From the IMG/VR virus record IMGVR_UViG_3300046169_000059, positions 1-40,487 of that record: a stretch of 40,487 nucleotides of DNA, one strand, 5' to 3'. The stretch comes from a virus. The notes beneath the pieces were generated by a model. That model was not told the origin of the DNA, made no database searches, and worked only from the letters and a program-made list of their open reading frames with translations. Position numbers and translations under genes: made by a program. The first letter of the stretch is position 1. Every line of letters starts with the position of its first letter. Positions 14,366 through 22,553 of this stretch are shown in pieces.

Positions 14366-15343
14366 ATGAGAATTAAAGGTAAGAGCGATGGCTACGTTGT
14401 CGAATATCCTAAAGCATTGGAGTATGAAGAGCGACAACAAGATATCTCGTGGACAGCAAAAGAGATAGCCGTTGAAGATGATATTAACGATTTAAAAGTA
14501 AATGCAACACCAGCAGAGCGACACGGCATTCTTGAGGTGTTAAAGCTATTTGTTCAGTATGAGCTAATAGCAGGAGGAGAATATTGGGGCGGTAGATTCC
14601 AAAAGATGTACCCTCGTGTTGAGTTCCAACGACTAGGAGCGCAGTTTTCACAGACTGAGTTGTGTGTCCATGCGCCCTTTTATAATAAAATTAATGAGGT
14701 CTTGCATTTGAACACGCCTGACTTCTATAATTCATGGAAGAAAGACGAGACGTTGAAAGAGCGTATGAAGTTTATCGACAAGTACGTTACTTCAAAAAAG
14801 TTTGATGGTCTGTTATCATTAGCTGTGTTCAGTTTGGTTGAGGGAGCGATTCTATACTCATCGTTTGGGTTCTTAAAGTCGTTCAAAAAACAGGGAAAAA
14901 ATTTGATACCGCAGGTCGTGAGTGGAATTAATTTTTCAGTACGCGATGAGAATTTACACAGTGAGGCAGGGGCTTGGGTTTTCCGAGAGACTTGTAAAGA
15001 GATTCATATGTTACCTTCACAACACTCAAGCGACAAGTGGCATGAGTTAGAAGTAGAAGTATTGAAAGCAGCCCAAGTTTTATTTGAACATGAGAAGTTA
15101 ATCATCACTAAGATTTTTAGCGAAGGTGAGATAGAAGGCATCACTCAGGATTACTTAGAAAAATTTGTGCAACACAGAATTGATGTATGTCTATCACAAT
15201 TAAATATGAAGCCTTTATATAATTGTGTAGAAGACTTCAGTTGGTTTTACGATGATGTAGCAGGTGCAAAAGCTACAGACCATTTCGTTACTCTATCAAG
15301 TAACTACAGCAGACACTGGAAAGAAGGAGAATTAAGCTGGTGA
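14366..15343 (+). CDS. nrdB: Ribonucleotide reductase, class I small subunit
   Basis: A 325-aa beta subunit of class I ribonucleotide reductase, which holds the metal centre and radical needed to reduce ribonucleotides. Metal-binding motifs are visible: TELCVHAPFY, with Tyr four residues after His as in radical-bearing subunits; VEGAILYSSF; and DENLHSEAG with ExxH. The ATG follows AAAGGAG, and the gene overlaps nrdA by a GTGA. With nrdA it supplies dNTPs for phage DNA synthesis, a common addition in marine T7-like phages. The order small-then-large is the reverse of most bacterial operons. Confidence 0.9.
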   Translation: MRIKGKSDGYVVEYPKALEYEERQQDISWTAKEIAVEDDINDLKVNATPAERHGILEVLKLFVQYELIAGGEYWGGRFQKMYPRVEFQRLGAQFSQTELCVHAPFYNKINEVLHLNTPDFYNSWKKDETLKERMKFIDKYVTSKKFDGLLSLAVFSLVEGAILYSSFGFLKSFKKQGKNLIPQVVSGINFSVRDENLHSEAGAWVFRETCKEIHMLPSQHSSDKWHELEVEVLKAAQVLFEHEKLIITKIFSEGEIEGITQDYLEKFVQHRIDVCLSQLNMKPLYNCVEDFSWFYDDVAGAKATDHFVTLSSNYSRHWKEGELSW

Positions 15344-17010
15344 ATTTATACGAGAAGCTCTCAAGTGAGCGTAAAGAAGCCCAACGCAGAGGCGAAGCCC
15401 CGTCATGGATGACTACAGGGGGCTATCAGATGTACAAAGACAAACTAGCATACAAAGATGAATGCTTCACACTCGCCTTGTTACGTGTGTCGAGAGAAGC
15501 TGCAAAGTGGGCTGTACATTTAGACGCGGCATGTAGAAGTGAGCAAGAGTTACAACAAAGATTCTACGAGATGATGTGGAAAAACTGGTTAGTACCTAGC
15601 ACACCTGTACTAGCCAACATGGGAACAGAGCGAGGCTTACCAGTGTCTTGCTCAGGTTCTTACATCGAAGATAGTATTGACAGCTTCTACTCTGCATTCC
15701 ATGAAGCAGCTATGCTAACTAAGACAGGGCATGGATGTTCTTGTTATCTAGGAAACATACGACCTAGAGGCGAAAGCTACGGGGATAACGAAGGTATTGC
15801 AGACGGTGTACTTCCTGTAATCCAGCAGATGCTACAGACAGTAAGTAGTGTTTCTCAGGGTTCTACTAGACGAGGGGCTACTGCATTCTATATCGAGGTT
15901 ACTCATGGAGACATCGAAGAGGTGCTTGATTATCACTTAGCTAATCCTAAGAGATTACAGATAGGTTACATCATTCCTAATAAGTTTATTAACAAGCTAG
16001 AGTTAGGTGATGATTACAGTAGAGCTATCTGGAAGCGTCTCCTCAAGGTACGCTGTCAGACAGGTAAAGGATATTTTATATTTACAGACAAAGCCAACAA
16101 GCACGCTAAAGAGTTAGGTATTAAGTTTAATTCTGACATCAAAGCCAGCAACTTATGCACAGAGATATTCTTACCTTCTACTAAAGAAGAGACTTTCAGT
16201 TGTGTCCTATCATCTATCAATGCTTACACATACGATGAGTGGGAAGATGACGAAACATTTATCCATGATTGTGTCTTGTTCCTAAATGCTGTTGTAGATA
16301 GTTACCTAGATAACATGGAACGCTACTCAGGCATGGCAAGGGTTAAGAAGTTTACTGAGAGATACAGAGCGTTAGGTTTAGGTGTATTAGGCTTTACATC
16401 CTACTTACAGAAAAAGAAGATGGCAGTAGAGAGTTTACCTGCAATGGTATTTAATAAAGTATTCTTTCAAGAAGTATTTAGTAAAGCTAGACAAGCTGGG
16501 GCTTTCTATCACAACGCTACAGTAATGGCGGTAGCTCCTAATGTCACTTCTGCTTTAGTAGGAGGAGGAGTTAGCCAAGGTATCGAGCCGTTTACAGCTA
16601 ACGTGTTTACTCAAGAAACGGCAGCAGGAGACATTTACAGAATGAATCCAGAGCTACTCAACCTAATGAAGACTAGGAATATAGACAGCGAAGCGAATAT
16701 CCAAGTAATTAAAAAGAACAACGGGTCAATACAAGGTAATGACTTGTTCTCAGAAGAGGAACAAAAGATATTCAAGACTGCATATGAGATAGACCAATCT
16801 TGGTTAGTTAAACTGGCTGATGACAGAGGTAAGTATATTGACCAAGGGCAATCACTTAACTTGTTCTTTGGTGATGATGTACCTGAGTCGTATATTTCTA
16901 GAGTTCATAAAGAAGCTGCACTAGCTCCATACGTTAAAAGTCTGTATTATTTGAACACAAAAGTAGGCGTTCAAGGCTCGACAGGCGAATGTATGATGTG
17001 TTCTTCTTAG
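15340..17010 (+). CDS. nrdA: Ribonucleotide reductase, class I large subunit
   Basis: A 556-aa catalytic alpha subunit, short for the family because the N-terminal ATP-cone is absent, so dATP inhibition may be lost. Active-site landmarks are PVSCSGSYI (first redox Cys), NLCTEIFLP (thiyl-radical Cys in the N-x-C-x-E pattern) and CVLSSIN (second redox Cys). The C-terminus ends in CMMCSS, the mobile Cys pair reduced by thioredoxin or glutaredoxin. GTG start overlapping the nrdB stop; GAAGGAG upstream. Confidence 0.93.
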   Translation: MNLYEKLSSERKEAQRRGEAPSWMTTGGYQMYKDKLAYKDECFTLALLRVSREAAKWAVHLDAACRSEQELQQRFYEMMWKNWLVPSTPVLANMGTERGLPVSCSGSYIEDSIDSFYSAFHEAAMLTKTGHGCSCYLGNIRPRGESYGDNEGIADGVLPVIQQMLQTVSSVSQGSTRRGATAFYIEVTHGDIEEVLDYHLANPKRLQIGYIIPNKFINKLELGDDYSRAIWKRLLKVRCQTGKGYFIFTDKANKHAKELGIKFNSDIKASNLCTEIFLPSTKEETFSCVLSSINAYTYDEWEDDETFIHDCVLFLNAVVDSYLDNMERYSGMARVKKFTERYRALGLGVLGFTSYLQKKKMAVESLPAMVFNKVFFQEVFSKARQAGAFYHNATVMAVAPNVTSALVGGGVSQGIEPFTANVFTQETAAGDIYRMNPELLNLMKTRNIDSEANIQVIKKNNGSIQGNDLFSEEEQKIFKTAYEIDQSWLVKLADDRGKYIDQGQSLNLFFGDDVPESYISRVHKEAALAPYVKSLYYLNTKVGVQGSTGECMMCSS

Positions 17011-17025
17011 CTTGACTGTACTGTA

Positions 17026-17043
17026 AACACCCCCTATTAGGAG
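17026..17043 (+). promoter_or_regulatory. Block-boundary element 2 (candidate phage promoter)
   Basis: AACACCCCCTATT (17026-17038), identical to the elements at 8673 and 38623, followed directly by AGGAG. ACCCCCTATTAGGAG matches 11 of 15 positions of the T7 promoter core ACTCACTATAGGGAG. It lies at the RNR/structural boundary, where a late promoter is expected. The AGGAG also serves as the ribosome site of the next gene. Confidence 0.5.
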
Positions 17044-17048
17044 AATTT

Positions 17049-17225
17049 ATGAATATTTTAAACAAAAATGTAGTAATTCCTGAGTTTGTTATAGCAATTT
17101 TGGACGAAAAGTTTCCAAATCAGATACCAAAACGTGATATAACTGAAAAAGAAGTAAGCTACCTGCAAGGGCAGCAATCAGTAATTGACTACTTAATATC
17201 AATAAACAGAGATGACGAGGAGTAA
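17049..17225 (+). CDS. Small hypothetical protein at start of structural block, 58 aa
   Basis: ATG 5 nt after AGGAG. The product starts MNILNKNVVIPEFVIAILD, then carries QIPKRDITEKEVSYLQGQQSVIDYL, a helical pattern seen in small proteins just before the head genes of marine podoviruses. It ends two bases before the Pro-rich gene. The function is unknown; a minor virion or assembly role is inferred from position. Confidence 0.65.
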   Translation: MNILNKNVVIPEFVIAILDEKFPNQIPKRDITEKEVSYLQGQQSVIDYLISINRDDEE

Positions 17226-17227
17226 AT

Positions 17228-17437
17228 ATGTGTGGAGGAATATTCAGCCCACCAAAACCAGATAAGCCGCCACCGCCGCCGCCTAAGCCATTACCGCCAC
17301 CAGATGAGTTAGAGCCAGCCGTCACACAGGCAGAGCGTAGAAAGAAAACGCGCACAGGTGGAAGAGTACGTAGAGGTTCTGGGGGTATGCAGATAGCAGG
17401 ACAAAGTAACAACTCAGGATTAAAGATTAACTCATAG
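17228..17437 (+). CDS. Pro-rich small virion-associated protein (MCGG family)
   Basis: A 69-aa protein with MCGGIFSPPKP at the N-terminus, a polyproline run (about residues 11-24), and a basic, Gly-rich C-terminal half (RRKKTRTGGRVRRGSGG). Similar short proteins beginning MCGG and rich in proline precede the portal gene in other T7-like marine phages and are thought to be tail or connector accessories, comparable in place to T7 gp6.7/gp7.3. The exact role is unproven. A TAGGAAAT junction links it to the portal gene. Confidence 0.65.
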   Translation: MCGGIFSPPKPDKPPPPPPKPLPPPDELEPAVTQAERRKKTRTGGRVRRGSGGMQIAGQSNNSGLKINS

Positions 17438-17445
17438 GAAATCCC

Positions 17446-19011
17446 ATGCACGATAATCAAATGTCACTAGCTAATACATACGGAAACATGGCTGCTGACA
17501 GAGAAGCCTTCCTGACACGTGGTCGTTTAGCTGCGGAGCTTACTATTCCAACATTGTTGCCCCCTTCAGGGCATACAGGCTCGACAGACTATTATACGCC
17601 ATATCAATCAGTAGGGGCAAGAGGTGTTAATAATTTAGCATCTAAGCTCCTACTCACTCTTCTCCCTCCCAACTCTCCTTTCTTCCGTCTTACTATAGAT
17701 GATTTTGATTTAGCAGAATTAGCTGGTACGGAAGCAAGGGGGCAAGTTGAAGAGGCACTGGCTAGAATCGAAAGGTCAGCGCAACAGGAGATAGAGGCAA
17801 GTGCTATACGTGTACCAGCGTTTGAAGCAATAAAGCAATTGATAGTAGCAGGTAACGCTCTAGTCTATTTACCGCCAAAGGGTGGTATGAAAGTTTACCG
17901 TATTGATAGATACGCAGTAAAGCGTGATACAATGGGCAACATACAAAAGATTATTGTAAAAGAAACTGTTGCTTATGATAACTTACCTGAAGAGGTTAAG
18001 AAGTCTTTAATAGAAAACCCTGAATATGTAGACCAAGGCTCAAAGAAAGAATGTGATTTATATACTTGTGTTAAGAAAGTTGGAAAGAAATTTGAGATAC
18101 ATCAAGAAGTACATGGCATTCTTATCCCCAACAGCCAAGGGTCTTATACTCAAGATAAACTCCCTTGGATGGCACTTCGATTCGTTGCCATTGATGGTGA
18201 AGATTATGGTCGGGGTTTCGTTGAGGAATATATTGGCGATTTAAAAACACTTGAAGGTTTAACTAGAGCTATCGTAGAAGGTAGTGCAGCAAGCTCCAAG
18301 TTAGTATTCTTAGTCCGTCCTAATGGCTCAACCAAACTCAAGACACTTGCAGATGCTCCTAATGGTGCGTTTGTGCATGGTGACTCTAATGACGTACAAG
18401 CCCTACAGGTACAGAAAGGTGCTGACCTAGCTGTAGCAGAAAGAACAGCACAGACTGTAGAAGCTCGGTTGTCCTTTGCATTCTTATTGAATAGCTCAGT
18501 ACAGCGTAATGCAGAGCGCGTTACCGCAGAAGAAGTAAGATTTATGGCACAGGAGTTAGAGACTGCTATCGGTGGTATCTACTCAGTGCTTTCGCAAGAG
18601 TTCCAATTACCCTTGGTTAAGATTCTCTTGGCGCGTATGGAAAAGGCACGTAAGATGCCTAAGTTCCCTAAAGATACTCTTAAGCCTCAGATTGTTACAG
18701 GCTTAGAAGCATTAGGTCGGGGACAAGACTTGACGAAACTGGCTGCTTTCTTACAGTACCTACAACCGTTAGGAGCGCAGGTAGTAGCACAAGAATTAAA
18801 TATTAATGACTACATTGACAGACTTGGTGCTTCACTAGGTATTGATACTGGCGGTCTTGTTAAGAGCGAAGAGCAGAAGCAAGCTGAACAGATGCAAGCA
18901 CAGGCTGCAATGCAACAACAACAGATGGCAGGTATGATGGAGAAAGGTGTATCCCCTGCTGTTAAAGGTTTTGTTGATAGTCAAAACCAACAACCAAGTG
19001 AGGAAGAATAG
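17446..19011 (+). CDS. Portal protein (T7 gp8-like head-tail connector)
   Basis: A 521-aa protein, close to the 536 residues of T7 gp8. N-terminal segments typical of podovirus portals are visible: YTPYQSVGARGVNNLASKLL with LPPNSPFFRL, and later LNSSVQRNAERVTAEEVRFM with AQELETAIGG, the usual portal signature. A Gln-rich C-terminal tail follows. The dodecameric ring at one capsid vertex admits DNA and anchors the tail. It is followed without a gap by the 271-aa gene (shared base at 19011). Confidence 0.92.
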   Translation: MHDNQMSLANTYGNMAADREAFLTRGRLAAELTIPTLLPPSGHTGSTDYYTPYQSVGARGVNNLASKLLLTLLPPNSPFFRLTIDDFDLAELAGTEARGQVEEALARIERSAQQEIEASAIRVPAFEAIKQLIVAGNALVYLPPKGGMKVYRIDRYAVKRDTMGNIQKIIVKETVAYDNLPEEVKKSLIENPEYVDQGSKKECDLYTCVKKVGKKFEIHQEVHGILIPNSQGSYTQDKLPWMALRFVAIDGEDYGRGFVEEYIGDLKTLEGLTRAIVEGSAASSKLVFLVRPNGSTKLKTLADAPNGAFVHGDSNDVQALQVQKGADLAVAERTAQTVEARLSFAFLLNSSVQRNAERVTAEEVRFMAQELETAIGGIYSVLSQEFQLPLVKILLARMEKARKMPKFPKDTLKPQIVTGLEALGRGQDLTKLAAFLQYLQPLGAQVVAQELNINDYIDRLGASLGIDTGGLVKSEEQKQAEQMQAQAAMQQQQMAGMMEKGVSPAVKGFVDSQNQQPSEEE

Positions 19012-19826
19012 TGACAGCAGCAGAAAAGAAAAAAGAAATAGAACGATTACAAAATTCTATAAAAGCATTAGACCCTAACAAACCTAGTACCGCGCAAAAG
19101 AAAAAGCGCATGCAAAACAAACTTGAAGAAATAAAAGAAGGTACTTATAAAACTGGGACTGATGCTGTAAAAAGAGATATGATTAAAGCTCTTGAAGTAG
19201 CTAGTTTCTTTATTCCAGCAGGGGCAGCATTTAATGCTATTCGATTAGGATATAAGGCATACAAAGCTGGTAAGAAAGTATCTCAATTTAGCAAGATTGG
19301 TAAAAATAATATAGCACAATTAAAAGCAAAAAGAGATGCAGCCCAAAAAGCAGGGGACACAGCCAGCGTAAAATTGTATAATAAACAATTACAAAAAGCT
19401 GGAGGGCAAGCACAAGGAAAAGTTAATGCAGCCACTGCGGCTCAATTCCAAGCTGGAAAGACAGCCTCAAGAGCTACAGCAGGAGCAGCAGCAACAGGAG
19501 TAGTAGCAACAGGTGTCGGAGCAGCAGCAGGTAAAAATAAAAGGATGCAAGAAGCTAAGGCATCTCAAAAGCCTCAAACATCTGAAAATCCTAAAACTGG
19601 AGGTAGCACCACAGCAGCAGATAGAGCAGCAGCTATTAAAAAATCTGGTCAATCGTTTTCTAAAAAGGCTAAGGTAGCTGAGAAAACTATCGTTGGAAAT
19701 GAATATTCTAGCCAATTGAAAAGAAACCTGACAGACTTTGAACAGGCTTTTGCGGATGCTAGAAGAGATAAACAAGATGTTTTTACTTTTAAAGGTAAAA
19801 AGTATTCTACTAAAGTTAAGAAGTAA
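19011..19826 (+). CDS. Lys/Ala-rich structural or assembly protein, 271 aa
   Basis: Not a core T7 gene. It begins at a GTG overlapping the portal stop. The N-terminus is a charged helix (KKKEIERLQNSIKAL). A short hydrophobic stretch follows at about 65-80 (ASFFIPAGAAFNAIRLG), then a long Ala/Lys/Gln-rich region with a Gly/Ala/Val stretch near 165 (TGVVATGVGAAAG). The C-terminal segment FEQAFADARRDKQDVFTFKGKKYSTKV resembles short terminal modules seen in marine phage structural proteins. Position between portal and scaffold suggests a virion or prohead component; DNA binding is possible from its charge. Confidence 0.6.
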   Translation: MTAAEKKKEIERLQNSIKALDPNKPSTAQKKKRMQNKLEEIKEGTYKTGTDAVKRDMIKALEVASFFIPAGAAFNAIRLGYKAYKAGKKVSQFSKIGKNNIAQLKAKRDAAQKAGDTASVKLYNKQLQKAGGQAQGKVNAATAAQFQAGKTASRATAGAAATGVVATGVGAAAGKNKRMQEAKASQKPQTSENPKTGGSTTAADRAAAIKKSGQSFSKKAKVAEKTIVGNEYSSQLKRNLTDFEQAFADARRDKQDVFTFKGKKYSTKVKK

Positions 19827-19844
19827 CTCAACGAGGACAATAGA

Positions 19845-20630
19845 ATGGACAATATCCAGACACACGAAGAAATGAATGAAGATACTGTAGAGAGTGCAGA
19901 ACACGTAGAAGAGATGCTACAAAAAGCAGATGAGCTAGAGAAAGCTAACTCACCTGTCGAGCGTCCTGAATGGCTACCAGAAAAGTTTGGCTCTGTCGAA
20001 CAAATGGCAGAGGCTTATAAAAACCTAGAACAGAAGCTGGGAAGCCAAGGACAAGAAGAGCAGGTAGAAGAAGTAGAATATGAAGAGCAAGGCGAAATAC
20101 CTGACTCTTCACAAGTAGAACAAGTTATTACAGAAGCTGGTATGGACTTCAATGCCATGCAAGCTGAGTACGCACAGAATGGTGGACTATCAGATGAGAC
20201 ATATGAAGCTCTGAATGAAAACGGTTTCCCACCAGAATTAGTTGATAGTTGGATTCAAGGTCAAGAAGCCTTGGTTAATAACTTCCAATCTTCAATATTT
20301 GAACAAGTAGGTGGTCAAGATAATTACGCACAGATTTTATCTTGGGCATCAGAAAACTTATCAGAAGCTGAGATACAGGCTTATGATAACGCTATAGATT
20401 CAGGAGACTTAGGTACAGTGCAGTTAGCACTATCAGGACTCCAAACAAAATTCCAATCTGACGCTGGCGCAGACCCTTCATTATTTGAGGGACAATCTAC
20501 AACAACGTCAGGTGGAGCATACGGTTCGTGGGCAGAAGCTACTGTCGATATAGGTAATCCTCGATATGAGAATGACCCTGCGTTCCGAGAACAAGTTGCT
20601 GCAAAGTTAATGCGTAGCAAATTAGATTAA
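19845..20630 (+). CDS. Capsid assembly scaffolding protein (T7 gp9-like)
   Basis: A 261-aa, very acidic, Glu/Gln-rich protein, with RPEWLPEKFGSVEQMAEAYKNLEQKLG near residues 38-65, a pattern typical of T7-type scaffolds. A helical C-terminus ends near NDPAFREQVAAKLMRSKL. It lies immediately before the capsid gene. It would line the prohead interior and leave before DNA packaging. Confidence 0.9.
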   Translation: MDNIQTHEEMNEDTVESAEHVEEMLQKADELEKANSPVERPEWLPEKFGSVEQMAEAYKNLEQKLGSQGQEEQVEEVEYEEQGEIPDSSQVEQVITEAGMDFNAMQAEYAQNGGLSDETYEALNENGFPPELVDSWIQGQEALVNNFQSSIFEQVGGQDNYAQILSWASENLSEAEIQAYDNAIDSGDLGTVQLALSGLQTKFQSDAGADPSLFEGQSTTTSGGAYGSWAEATVDIGNPRYENDPAFREQVAAKLMRSKLD

Positions 20631-20767
20631 TTCTAAACAAGTTCATACATGCAACTAAGTAACTATTACCCAGTGCGCTGGACAATTTTAGAGAAAGGTT
20701 AAATGAGTGACTGAATAGAATATTCACATACATTCAATCATTTTATTTAATTAGGAGATTTTTAAAA
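20631..20767. other. Intergenic region before capsid gene
   Basis: About 137 bp with a CCAG-TGCG-CTGG hairpin and a TGAATA-GAA-TATTCA hairpin, then TTAGGAG ahead of the capsid ATG. T7 has a strong late promoter here, but the AACACCCCCTATT element found elsewhere is absent, and I see no other clear promoter. Confidence 0.4.
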
Positions 20768-21865
20768 ATGACTACAATCTTTGACAACTCATCAGACTCA
20801 AGTCTGTATTCTGATGGTGCGTCTCTCTTAGGTCAAGCAGGACAAGCTGGTGACCAGCGTGCTTTATTCTTAAAGCTGTTTGCGGGCGAAGTCTTAACTG
20901 CATTCCAAGAGCGAAACGTGGCTATGCCATTGCACCGAGTTCGTACAATCAAAAACGGTAAGTCAGCACAGTTCCCTGTTACAGGTACAGCTACTGCTGC
21001 ATACCATACTGCTGGTCAGGTTATCACAGGCGGTAAGATTTCACACCAAGAAATCACTGTTACTGTAGATGACTTGCTAGTATCTAGTACATTCATTCCT
21101 CGTATTGACGAAGCTATGAATCACTACGATGTACGTTCAATCTACTCTAAGGAAATTGGTAACGCTCTAGCTAACGTAGCAGACCGTAACATTTTCCGTG
21201 TACTTGCTAAGGCTTCAATGACTACAGCAGGTCAAACTAACGACCTTGAAGGCAAAGGTGGCGGTTTCGCTGGCGTTGGTACTACACCTACAGGTGACGG
21301 TATCGTCCAAGCTATCTTCCGCGCTCTAGAGCAATTCGAGACTCGTGACATTGTTGGCGAGAAGTATTGTGTACTTTCTCCAGAGTATTACTATGCTATG
21401 TTTGGTACTAATACTACTTCTCCAACTACTCAGAACCTATACTACATGAACCAAGATATCAACGGTTCTGGTAGCATTGCATCTGGTCAAGTCCCACAAG
21501 TTGGTGGTGTTAAGATTCTTATGTCTAACAACATGCCTTCAGGTGACCAGTCATCTACATTAGCTAACTCTGACCCTGCTACTATTCGTGGCGGTGCAGC
21601 AGATGGCTCTTATAAAGCTGACTATGACAACAACGACCTTTCTGCCGATGCTGCTGACCAAGGTACTGGTTTTGGTGGTATGATTTTCACTAAGGATGCG
21701 GCTGCAACAGTTAAGTTGCTCGACCTTGGTGTTGAGTCTGAGTACCAAATTGACCGTCAAGGTACATTAATGGTAGCTAAGTACGCAATGGGACATAACA
21801 TCTTACGTCCTGCTTGTGCAATTGGCTTACGCAGCCTAGCTGCTGACGATTTTGACCCAAGCTAA
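20768..21865 (+). CDS. Major capsid protein (T7 gp10-like)
   Basis: A 365-aa HK97-fold capsid protein of the T7 type. Recognisable features are ALFLKLFAGEVLTAFQERN near residues 33-51, followed by HRVRTIKNGKSAQFPVTG, KISHQEITVTVDDLL and DEAMNHYDVRS. Codon use leans to GCT, GGT and AAC compared with neighbours, fitting high expression. It has its own upstream spacer and a strong terminator downstream, as for T7 gene 10. The C-terminal part ends ASLRSLAADDF-like (RSLAADDFDPS). Confidence 0.95.
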   Translation: MTTIFDNSSDSSLYSDGASLLGQAGQAGDQRALFLKLFAGEVLTAFQERNVAMPLHRVRTIKNGKSAQFPVTGTATAAYHTAGQVITGGKISHQEITVTVDDLLVSSTFIPRIDEAMNHYDVRSIYSKEIGNALANVADRNIFRVLAKASMTTAGQTNDLEGKGGGFAGVGTTPTGDGIVQAIFRALEQFETRDIVGEKYCVLSPEYYYAMFGTNTTSPTTQNLYYMNQDINGSGSIASGQVPQVGGVKILMSNNMPSGDQSSTLANSDPATIRGGAADGSYKADYDNNDLSADAADQGTGFGGMIFTKDAAATVKLLDLGVESEYQIDRQGTLMVAKYAMGHNILRPACAIGLRSLAADDFDPS

Positions 21866-21882
21866 ATCGTTAATTAAACTTT

Positions 21883-21912
21883 TAGGGGTGACAAATGTTG
21901 CCCCTATTTTTT
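21883..21912 (+). terminator. Intrinsic terminator after the major capsid gene
   Basis: TAGGGG (21883-21888) pairs with CCCCTA (21901-21906), the stem continuing inward through weaker pairs, followed by six Ts. It is in the place of T7 T-phi and would lower transcription into tail genes relative to capsid. Confidence 0.9.
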
Positions 21913-21925
21913 CCAAGAGGACATT

Positions 21926-22231
21926 ATGAGTACATCTCCGACTACTAAATTAGAAGCTGTCAACACCATGCTATCGACTATTGGTGAAGCACCAGTAAAC
22001 AGTCTAGCTACTGGGTTGATTGACGCTGAAACTGCTGAGACTATTCTTAATAATGTCTCACGAGAAGTACAAGCAAGAGGCTGGAATTTTAACACAGAAT
22101 ACGATTATACTTTTTCTCCTAATGTTGACGGAGAGATAGATTTACCTGCTAATATTATCAGAGCTGATTTAGCACAGAGCTTGCAAAAAGTACAGAACAT
22201 CCAATGCAGAGTACATACAAAGAGGCTCTAA
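21926..22231 (+). CDS. Tail tubular protein A (T7 gp11-like), N-terminal part, frameshifted
   Basis: This 101-codon frame encodes the start of the tail tube gatekeeper protein: LEAVNTMLSTIGEAPVNSL, then VQARGWNFNTEYDYTF and LPANIIRADLAQSL, all typical of gp11. After the AAAAA run at 22185-22189 the family pattern leaves this frame and continues in the +1 frame (see 22188-22553), while this frame runs to a stop at 22231. Removing one A gives a continuous 208-aa protein, close to T7 gp11 (196 aa). A homopolymer indel in the sequence is the simplest explanation; true mutation or programmed shifting are alternatives. AAGAGGA precedes the ATG. Confidence 0.85.
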   Translation: MSTSPTTKLEAVNTMLSTIGEAPVNSLATGLIDAETAETILNNVSREVQARGWNFNTEYDYTFSPNVDGEIDLPANIIRADLAQSLQKVQNIQCRVHTKRL

Positions 22232-22553
22232 GATTTATGATAAATCAAATCATACATACGTAGTAGATAAAGATTTAAAGTTAGATGTTGTGGTTCTTTT
22301 AGACTATGAGTTACTACCAGAAGTAGCACGTAATTATATAGCACTAAGAGCTTCTAGAATATTCCAAGATAGAGTTGTAGGTGACGCAGGGTTATCACAG
22401 CTTAATAGAACAGATGAAGCGCAAGCATTACAAGACCTGAAAGAAGCAGAGTCTGATAATGGAAACTACAATATCTTTGATGACTACAGTACCTACAGAA
22501 TTCTTGAAAGAAGTCCAAGCACAGAGGTAGATGGTAATGGCTCTAGTTTCTAA
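22188..22553 (+). CDS. Tail tubular protein A (T7 gp11-like), C-terminal part
   Basis: Continuation of gp11 in the +1 frame. It reads KYRTSNAEYIQRGSKIYD, then NHTYVVDKDLKLDVV and LLPEVARNYIALRASRIFQDR, the usual gp11 order. This frame has no good start of its own: the first GTG is at 22290 with no ribosome site and would omit conserved sequence. It is therefore the rest of one gene, not a separate gene. gp11 forms the ring joining portal and nozzle. Confidence 0.8.
   Translation, partial: KYRTSNAEYIQRGSKIYDKSNHTYVVDKDLKLDVVVLLDYELLPEVARNYIALRASRIFQDRVVGDAGLSQLNRTDEAQALQDLKEAESDNGNYNIFDDYSTYRILERSPSTEVDGNGSSF

Noticed and set aside
19467-19904. Antisense Cys/Ser-rich ORF of 145 codons
   Set aside because: It is the mirror of GCAGCA-type Ala codons in the 271-aa gene. 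The cysteine runs are a codon artefact.
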